Positions 56,338-64,000 of a stretch of DNA of 64,000 bases are shown piece by piece; the stretch's first letter is position 1, and each line of letters begins with the position of its first letter. The notes under the pieces are model-generated. The model saw only the letters and a list, made by a program, of their open reading frames with translations, had not been told where the DNA came from and did no database searches. The stretch covers positions 649,546-713,545 of the forward strand of contig CABFPE010000221.1 of NCBI GenBank assembly GCA_900660155.1. The letters are read 5' to 3'. This stretch comes from Hofstenia miamia. Its lineage: Eukaryota; Xenacoelomorpha; Acoela; Hofsteniidae. The position numbers and the translations under genes are program-made.

Positions 56338-58140
56338 TTATAGAATAGAATAGAATTTCTTACTAAATGTAGTACATTGGCATAATGAAACACACACCTC
56401 AACAAAAGCTGCTAATACTACACTTAATGCGTCAATAATAACATGAAGTACAAAAACAATAAAACACAACAAAAACATGGATGCCGAATTTACAGTTTAC
56501 CTAGTTTATTGCTAATTATTTTGACTAATGATATTTTTTGAAAAACTGAAATCCTTTCCATGACTTAGACCCGATTTTAGGGATATGTTGCTTACGGAGG
56601 TAGTCATTGATTTGACTTAAATTTCCTGCGATTTTTGATTCGCTTTATTTAAATTGGTAGGTTATTCCATAGTTCAATTGCTGAGTTTAAAAATGAATTT
56701 TAAGAAAGTTTTTTTTAAACTTCACTTTTTTGAATTTAGAAGTCCTCGAATTATAAGTTGAATGTGCATAAACCCGGAATTGTAGTTTACTGTAAGGTGA
56801 ATGCTGATTTGAAATATCCCATAATTTTATTAATGAGAAGTATCTTATGAAATGTGAAGCATCGTCATGATTAGAAAATGAACTTTTGTCGCTCCTAGTC
56901 GTGTCGAGTAATTATCATTATGAATATTTGCTGCCAATTTAATTTGTGAGTCGATTTTATTTATTAATGAGTGGTTCATGCCATTAAATAAAACATTACA
57001 GTATCTACAATTACTTAATACTAGAGATTTAACCAACATCGATTTTGTGACTCGAATAGTTCAATTTATCGATTGTTACTCCAAGATATTCGATTCGACT
57101 TGAGTAATTTTTGACCCCGAAAAATTTAAAATGTGTTATTCATTATCTTTGTGAAAGGGAGACATAACACAGAATTCTGTTTTAGAGGGATTTACAGTTA
57201 AATGGTGTATATTAAAATATTTTAGCAGTTGAGACAGATGGACTTCTAACTTACTAATTGATGTTTCTATTTGATTATCATGTGTGTAAACACGTGTCGT
57301 CAGCATACTGCACTATTCCACAATAATTGCTTAAATTACCCTTTAAATCATTTACATACAACGAGAAAAATAGAGGCCCTACAATAGTACCTTGTGGAAC
57401 ACCTTTGTAAGTTTTACCCCATTTAGAAAATATACAATTTACCTTTACTCTTTAAAACGATCACTTAAGTAGCACCTTACTAAATTTATACTATTAGAGT
57501 CGAAACCATGGTATTGTAACTTTTTAAGAAGAATATAGTGATCAATGGAATCTAATGCTTTGGACAATTGTGACAAAATTCTTATTATCAAGATCAGATC
57601 TCCAATTTTCAGTAGAATAAAGTAAAGCATCAGAGGTGGAATGAGCTTTGCGAAAGAATTGATTCGTTATGGAGATAAGTGTTTATTTGGTCAATTATTA
57701 GTTTTTCGAAGATTTTTGCAAAAAGCGAGATGATTGAAATAGGCCGGTAAATGCAACATTTTAGAGGGTTTTCTCTTTTATATATGGGAGAACCATTAGC
57801 TAATTGATGGAAAGGTATTTAGTTTTATGCAGTGATTGATGATATGGCATAAAGGACAGCTAATGAATTTTGAACAATCTTTAATACATCATGCCGGTAT
57901 TTCAGAAGGTCCTCTTGATTTATTAACTTTTAGCTTATTTATTTCTTGAAGGACTTCGTATCGAGTCATAAATCGCAATGAAAAATAATTTCGAGGGAGT
58001 TTGTTGTTAGATTTTTCAAGTGTAAGTAGGACCGGAGGTCCCAAGTATTTGCCTAGGTTAATGAACTGATCATTGAATGCATTAGCAATATCCTTGGATT
58101 TAGTTAATGGTAATGTGGGAAAGTTTATGTAAGTCAATTC
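56338..58140 (-). mobile_element. 3' part of a LINE interrupted by a second LINE
   Basis: The - strand tail is a TTCTA repeat (56338-56357). Going upstream come a 3' UTR, C-terminal scraps (NHSLINKIDSQIKLAANIH), EYLGVTID, KGVPQGTIVGPLFFSLYVND followed by QYADDTCL (57400-57300), RT scraps, and KDIANAFNDQFINLGKYLGP (58137-57889). The 5' part of the same element lies at 62960-62151, beyond the inserted + strand LINE. Confidence 0.75.
57230..58140 (-). pseudogene. LINE reverse transcriptase, degraded
   Basis: On the - strand the RT start (EVLQEINKLKVNKSRGPSEI), a fragment with LLYSTENWRSD and SIDHYILLKKLQYHGFDSNS (57630-57445), and GVPQGTIVGPLFFSLYVNDL with QYADD are seen in order but in several frames. 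QYADD retains both aspartates. It is a non-LTR RT of the Jockey/CR1 group, dead through many frameshifts. Confidence 0.7.
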
Positions 58141-58185
58141 TCATATTTGGCATTTAATGCATATATTATATTGTGTATAATGCTT

Positions 58186-59183
58186 TATTCCAATGTTATT
58201 AAAGGTCCTGCAAAGGAAAAACTTACCAATCTATTAAATTCATTTACAAATTCAGAATTTATAATTAATGAATTCGAAATATCAAATCAATCCAAGATCG
58301 AATGCTCCAATTTAATTTCTAAAATTAAGAAGGAATTTTTGGATTGTCTAAGCGATAGTACTTCAGGTGTAAAAACACAACAGTATCTCCCCGATAAATA
58401 TACCCAAAAGTTTCACCTACCGCACAAGTACACAAATCAAAAATCATAGTGTCAAGCAAATTATTACAACAGAAAGATGGCAAACTAAATGCCAAAGAAT
58501 GGGAAAAATTAGTAGGCAATGTCGAAAAAAATTATCAAAAATATTGATGATAGTAATGCAATAATTGATCACCTCTCAATTTCAAATGAAAATGACATTA
58601 TTCCGCAATGTCCTAGTGATTACGAAACCAAGATTATTGAGAAAGAACTATCGAAAATTAAAATTATTACACTAAATTCATGCCTAAGATAACATGATCA
58701 GGTATTCCATTGTATGAAGATGTAGAAGACTTTGATTATTTCAAAAAAAAATTATTTGAAGGAAACGTTAAATTATTCCATGAAATTAAAGAGAAAGAAT
58801 TTTCATTAGTATTTTCATACACCAACAAATATTACAATTGTAAAAAAGCTATCTTCAAATACTTCTAAATAATAGAATAAGATTTGGTTTTACAAAGTTG
58901 CATGTCAGTGATCATTTATACGTCAAAATATGTTCGCATTTGGTAAATTTGGTCACAAAAAAATTTATGTCTAAATGATATTAATAATTGTATGTTTTGC
59001 ATGAAACATCATAATTACATAGAATGTCCAAACAAAAATATCAAAAAACAGCATTGCTTCATAAGCTGTTTTAACTCCAATAAGCATAATAACAACACAA
59101 CAAATCATAGTACATTTAACAAAGAATGTCCTCTATATAAAGAGCAATTACAAATTACAAGATTAAAGACTAAGTATGAATAA
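58186..59183 (+). pseudogene. LINE ORF1 (gag-like), degraded
   Basis: It has an N-terminal stretch NVIKGPAKEKLTNLLNSFTN, a broken middle, and an intact C-terminal frame (58992-59183) with CMKHHNYIECPNKNIKKQHC, FISCFNSNKHN and HSTFNKECPLYKE, a cysteine/histidine knuckle series. The stop at 59181-59183 overlaps the ORF2 start (ATG 59176) in another frame. Confidence 0.6.
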
Positions 59184-61991
59184 ATCCACCCCTAATAACA
59201 AAGATATTATTTCATTCATGCAATTAAAAGAAAAAATAGATCTTCTTAAATGTAAAATTAAATACACAAATATTAACTTTCAAAGTATTACAAATAAATA
59301 TGATAAATTTTTTTATGATCTATTAAACAATTTTGATTTAAACTCTATTGTTTGAATTACAGAAACATGGTTAAAAATTATGATAAACTACGAAGTATTA
59401 ATAAAAATCTAATATTTTTCACTAAAAATTGAAACAATGCATTAACAAAAAAATTAAGAGGCGAAGGGTTTCTCCCATCTGTTCCGAAACACTTAAACCC
59501 AAAAGAAAGAACAGATATTTATTGTAAGAATTCAAAATACGAAAGTTTATGGATTGAAATAAAGATAAATGGATATACCAAGCTAATAAATATTAGTTAT
59601 TGTAGTAATAATCAAACATATAAGGAATTTATAAAAATAATGCTTAAAGAAATTAACAAAGCCTCAAAAATATCTACTGCAATTATATTAATGGGTAATT
59701 ACAATCAAAATTATCTCAATACATCGGAAAGTAAAAATATTCATGATATGATAGATATCTATAATATGAAACCAATTAATACCAGTACTCCAACACATAT
59801 TCATACAAACAGTTTTTCATTAATAGATTACATTACTTGCGATACAAAGGAAACAAATAATTTTGAATACTTTGTAGCAGATTGTTGGATTTCAGATCAT
59901 CTATTAACATGTGCAATCCAAAAGGAAGAGATTAGTCCAAACAAAATAGAAACAGAATATCACTACGTTCATTCCAGAAGTAACTACGACCAAAACACTT
60001 TATTAAATCAATTATTATGCTTAGATTGGAAATTACGTTATTATTTGACAACTGTTGATGAAAAATTGGGATCATTCCTTATTAAAAATTTAAACTATCT
60101 TTTTAATGAACAATGTCCATTAAAAAAAGTTAAGAAGAATATGTATCAAAATGAATTACCTAAATGGAAGCAATGGTTATCAAATGAAACAAAGCAATTA
60201 ATTAAACTGAAACACAATGCGTATATAAACTACTGTAAAGATAAAAATGATAAACATTTTACCAAGTATAAATATATTAGAAACAAAGTATCTAACAAAT
60301 GCAAAAAAGATATACACAATTTCTTGAAATTACCATTTGCAAATAAATGAATAGCACAAAAATGGAGGTTTATATCAAAATAATAATTCTTCAGAGATCA
60401 CATCATTAAAGGATAAAAATGAAAGCATACATGATCAACAAAAGATAGCTAATGTACTTAATGAAATATTAATAAATCTAGGAGATTATACTGATACCAA
60501 TGACAATAATATCTCTATAAATGAAATGCAAATTCAAAATAATTTGTTGTATAATGAACAATTTAAGTTTTGCTTCATAGCTTTACATCAGTTTAATGAA
60601 ATATCACAAAATTTAAACGTTAAAAAATCACAAGGGCAGTCTAAAATACCATCATGGTATTTAAGTCAAGCAATGCCAATATTATGTAGACCATTATGTG
60701 ATATTTTAGATCAATGTATTTCTGAGAGTATCTTTCCGAATGATTTGAAATTAGCACAAATCATACCTATACAAAAAGGTGATACTGAAGATGCAATTAA
60801 TTATAAACCAATTTCAGTACTCCCAATTCTAAGTAAAATATTTGAAAAAGTAATATATAATGAAATTAACTATATTGAGAAACATAATTTACTTCGATCA
60901 TTACAATTTGGATTTAGAAATAATTTATCAACAAATGATGCTTTAATTCATGTCTTAGATGATTGGAGAAAATATATTGACAAAGACCAAAGTGTATTCA
61001 TTTCATCGCTAGATTTATCAAAGGCATTCAATTCAATTAATCATAATATCCTAATAAATAAACTACAACAAATATATCATTTGGAAAAATCAGCAATAAA
61101 TTTCATTCGATCCTATTTAAATAACAAACAGCAATACGTAAAAATTAAAATCATAACATCTCATTCAATGATAAATTACCATGGAATCCCACAAGGTTCA
61201 GTACTAGGACCCCTATTGTTTAACATGTATGTAAATGACATCAAATTTGATTATAAAATAAAATGCATACAGTATATTGATGAAATTTTTTAAATACAAC
61301 CAAGAATGAAGATTTACACCATGCATTAGACAGAGCTATCTTACATTTTGATAAGAATAAAATGAAGCTTAATATTGAAAAAAAAATTCATGGTCCACAA
61401 CAAAGGAAATGATAAAAAACTAAGCCTACAAGTAAACAGTAAAACCATTGAAGAAGAAAATAAAATTGTATACCTAGTTATTATTTTTGATAAAAATTAA
61501 TATTTAAAGAACATATGAACTAAATAATACAAAAATGGCACAAGGGATCAAAACACTTTGTAAGTTACAAAGCTTTATACCAATTAAATGGAAAATAATG
61601 ATATTGATATCGTATATTCTGCCTCAATATTTATATTCATCTGTTTGTTAAAAAACTTATCTAAGCGATCAAAAAATAAGTAAGAAAGAATGTTGAATTG
61701 GAGTTTAGCTATCATATGTGAAAAAAGCAATCAAAAAACATCAGAAGAATTTACAATCTTTTTTCATTAGACTATCTACAAACACTAAAATCACTACAAA
61801 TATTTTTCAATATTAGATCAAACAAAGATATTTCATCAAAACTTCATGTTAGAACTAAGTGCTATAGAAAATTTAAATTTAGAAAAAGAATCATGATGAA
61901 CTGTTTTATTACTTATTGTATTGATCTGTGGAACAGATTATCACCTGAAATTAAAGAAGAATCTAATTTTAAAGAATTTAAGAAAAAATGA
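59176..61991 (+). pseudogene. LINE ORF2: APE endonuclease and RT, degraded
   Basis: It starts MNKSTPNNKDIISFMQLKEK. The endonuclease is seen as NINFQSITNKYD, ITETWL, ILMGNYNQNYLN, SLIDYIT and WISDHLL. The RT has KSQGQSKIPSWYL, LAQIIPIQKGDTEDAINYKP, FGFRNNLSTNDALIHVLDDW, SSLDLSKAFNSINHNIL and GIPQGSVLGPLLFNMYVNDI. The usual YADD is QYIDEIF, so the second Asp is lost. The C-terminus (CIDLWNRLSPEIKEESNFKE) is typical of the group. Several stops are present. It is a Jockey/CR1-type LINE, not competent. Confidence 0.8.
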
Positions 61992-62150
61992 AATTAGAAT
62001 TATCACCAAAGAAAAGAACTTAGTTGGATATTCAAAGAATAAAGTCTGTAACTAAGTAATATCAATTTGCAACTAAGTGGAATTAAAGAAAACAATTTAC
62101 TTTAAACCTTAATAAGTATTTATATACTTTTTTGTATTATACAAAGGTTT

Positions 62151-62960
62151 GAAAATAAATTATTTTATTTTTAATGTTCCACTATTGCTATTTTTAATAA
62201 GATGCGGGTGTTGTATATTACTTTTGATTCTGTTCAATACATTGTTGATGAAGTCCCACTTATGTTTAGGGTCATTTATTCTACTAAATACGGATTGCAT
62301 ATACCGATTTTGTGCTGCTCTCATTTTAATATTAGATTTGTTCCTTGCAATTTTATATAACCGGTAGTGATCAGTAGTTTTATTTCGTATGTAAGTTTTA
62401 TACGCGATTTTTGGGAGTTAACCACGACGATCGCGTGATTCGATAATTATAATGTTCGTGTTTAGAAAAAATTATTTTTGTTGCACAAAATAAATTTATA
62501 CAAGTTGTGAATGAATGAATCAATGACTTATTTTCTTTTAGAGAATATTTTATTTCAGCTTCAATTTCAGTGAACTTTACTGGGACAGTAGGAGATATTT
62601 ATCAACTGACGAACGTCTTTTTCTTATTTTTTTTGGGAGGAATGCATATTTCAATCCATAGGCTTTCAAAATATTTCATCCATTTTAAATCAGGTCGATT
62701 TCTGGGCTTAAAATGTTTTGGAATGAAAAAATCACTCCACCTTCTTTAGATTTGTTGCCAAGACTTAAGTCCCTATCACAGCGAAATAGTTTATAGCCAT
62801 CAGGTGTCCAAATCTATGTCAGTTAGCCAGGCCTCAGAGATTCCTAAAATTGGTATACTAGCTCCGTGTGGGAAGCTAGTTTATTAGTGAGAATTTGGAT
62901 ATTAAGATGAACATATTTAGTTGGGGCAACAGATGCAAACATCATACCACAATAATTATA
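62151..62960 (-). pseudogene. 5' part of the interrupted LINE: APE endonuclease and linker
   Basis: The - strand reads, with breaks, ESLRPG and DGYKLFRCDRDLSLGNKSKE followed by GG (APE endonuclease, 62850-62720). Near 62400-62160 it reads NKTTDHYRLYKIARNKSNIK, QNRYMQSVFSRINDPKHKWD and FINNVLNR, the linker before the RT. It joins at 58140 once the + strand LINE is removed. Confidence 0.7.
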
Positions 62961-63335
62961 TGTGTAAATCTTAGACATATTAGGCCAAGGGTTGGGCTCA
63001 ATACCGGCTTTGATTAAAAGAATATATAACGAACACGTAAAATAATGGTAAAGGAAAATACCATAAAATAAAACTGAATTTTAGTTTTAACCCATTGAGA
63101 CTTGATGGTACATATATGTCCCACCTAAACATATCCGCTTTTCTAGACTCCTATAATTCTTATGCTAATGGAAAGTTAATACATTTATACAGGTTCAGCC
63201 AAATTGCTAATTGCTGCTCAATTTTTTGTCTTTTCTACTTTAGCATGATATTCCTGTTGATCAATCTGATCACTGATCTGGAAATATAAAATAATAATAA
63301 TACTTATAAATGAAAGTAAAACAGAATTTTGTATT
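62961..63335. other. AT-rich, no gene recognised
   Basis: Nothing supported was seen. Confidence 0.4.
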
Positions 63336-63722
63336 TTGCAGCCCTCTACGACAAATTATGATGTTTCAGTATTAACTCTTAATCTTAATAATGTGAAGGT
63401 TCCAACTGTAAACAATTTCAAATATTTAGGAGTAATTTTTTATTCGAAGCTAAATTTTGAATCACACATTAATGCAATAGTCCGAAAATTGGCAATAGGT
63501 ATAAGAAGTATGTCAATGATAGTAACATAACTACCTGCCTTTGCAATAATTCAATTTTTCCATTCATTTATAATGAGTCACCTAAGTTATGCAAATATAT
63601 TATTTACTGATCTAAAAGATGTTTTATATAGAAAACTTGAAGTTCAATTAAAATGGGCTCTAAACATTTCAAAGATAAATTCTTTCAGAACTAGACAGTA
63701 TATTTCTATGTCTATCCTTATC
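63336..63722 (+). pseudogene. LINE RT thumb/C-terminal scrap
   Basis: The + strand reads VPTVNNFKYLGVIFYSKLNF, ESHINAIVRKLAIGIRSM and, after a stop, SHLSYANILFTDLKD. FKYLGV is the post-YADD LINE motif. It is broken by stops and ends abruptly against an opposite-strand LINE scrap. Confidence 0.65.
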
Positions 63723-63734
63723 CCAAGACTGTAT

Positions 63735-63961
63735 TTGTTGAGTAATAGATAGAATGGCGTCTTGAGTGCTATGACCATTGCGAAATCCAAATTGTTTATG
63801 TGATAGGATGTTTTCAGATTTTAGGAATTAGTTTAGTTGAACATACAAAAGTTTTTCAAAGAGTTTGATAAAAGGATGTGTAATACAAATGGGTCTATAA
63901 TTTTTAACGTTTAGGTTGTCACCTTTTTTAAATATAGGAGTTATTTCTGATTTTTTTAGTA

Positions 63962-63962
<1 letters not shown>
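63735..63962 (-). pseudogene. LINE RT fingers scrap, opposite orientation
   Basis: The - strand reads SEITPIFKKGDNLNVKNYRP, ICITHPFIKLFEKLLY, SENILSHKQFGFRNGHSTQD: the classic RT segment before palm A. It abuts the + strand scrap at about 63725 and the (TAA)n tract at the window edge. Confidence 0.75.

Positions 63963-63964
<2 letters not shown>

Positions 63965-64000
<36 letters not shown>
63965..64000. repeat. (TAA)n microsatellite at the window edge
   Basis: Twelve TAA units, continuing beyond the window. Confidence 0.95.

Larger units (their letters stand above)
58141..62150 (+). mobile_element. Full-length but decayed LINE nested in a - strand LINE
   Basis: ORF1 (58186-59183) and ORF2 (59176-61991) are followed by a 3' UTR ending GTTTGAAAATAAATT. 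The flanking - strand LINE protein reads ...KNSNSGTLKIK at 62151 and continues ...LTYINFPTLPL...KDIANAF at 58140, which shows the insertion point inside coding sequence. The 3' end resembles those at 45348 and 50119. Confidence 0.8.

Noticed and set aside
1-64000. CRISPR arrays, bacterial operons, tRNA or rRNA genes
   Set aside because: No spaced direct repeats, cloverleaf genes or ribosomal sequence were recognised. The only tRNA-like signal is the Dong 5' head.

Overview
This is an animal (metazoan) genomic window, strongly AT-rich, with two host genes in a sea of decayed transposable elements. I see no bacterial operons, ribosome binding sites or CRISPR arrays. The transposon mix (DUF4817-type and DD34D mariners, Dong/R4, Penelope-like, hAT, PIF/Harbinger, Tigger-like elements) points to an invertebrate, most likely an arthropod. 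That placement is an inference, not a demonstration.

Host genes, both on the + strand. (1) An SLF2/FAM178-like gene with a CANIN-type domain: a short first exon (23226-23374) and a large terminal exon (36375-37902). The splice phases match across a 13.0-kb intron packed with transposons and one assembly gap. (2) TTLL12, the tubulin-tyrosine-ligase-like 12 pseudoligase, in only two exons (38698-40218 and 40920-41201). Three weak candidate exons lie on the - strand in the first 6.4 kb (a signal-peptide exon and two cysteine-containing exons), plus one small transmembrane ORF after TTLL12.

Layout. 1-8 kb: nearly featureless, one small MITE. 8-10.3 kb: a LINE fragment fused to the tail of another retroelement. 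10.3-17.3 kb: MITEs and empty sequence. 17.3-20.2 kb: a mariner in a (TA)n tract, itself hit by a hAT MITE, then a Tigger-like MITE. 21.7-23.1 kb: a mariner nested in a hAT-like MITE. 23.2-36.4 kb: the SLF2 intron, holding a 2.6-kb DNA transposon with about 120-bp inverted repeats and an unassigned transposase, a hAT MITE with a perfect 8-bp target duplication, a 2.55-kb TIR element with a nested Harbinger-like element, and two Dong/R4 LINEs in (TTA)n tracts running into a 941-N gap. 36.4-41.2 kb: SLF2 terminal exon and TTLL12. 42.7-50.6 kb: hAT and Penelope-like relics, then one retroelement copy split by two related LINEs that both sit in the same (CT)n tract. 51-54.5 kb: a DDE_Tnp_4 relic and MITEs. 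56.3-64 kb: a - strand LINE split by a + strand LINE, two more LINE scraps, and (TAA)n at the window edge.

Three single N characters (19159, 27368, 48384) each sit at the junction of near-identical direct duplications and look like unmerged contig ends. The most interesting unassigned items are the 23523-26099 transposon and the apparent (CT)n-targeted LINE family.
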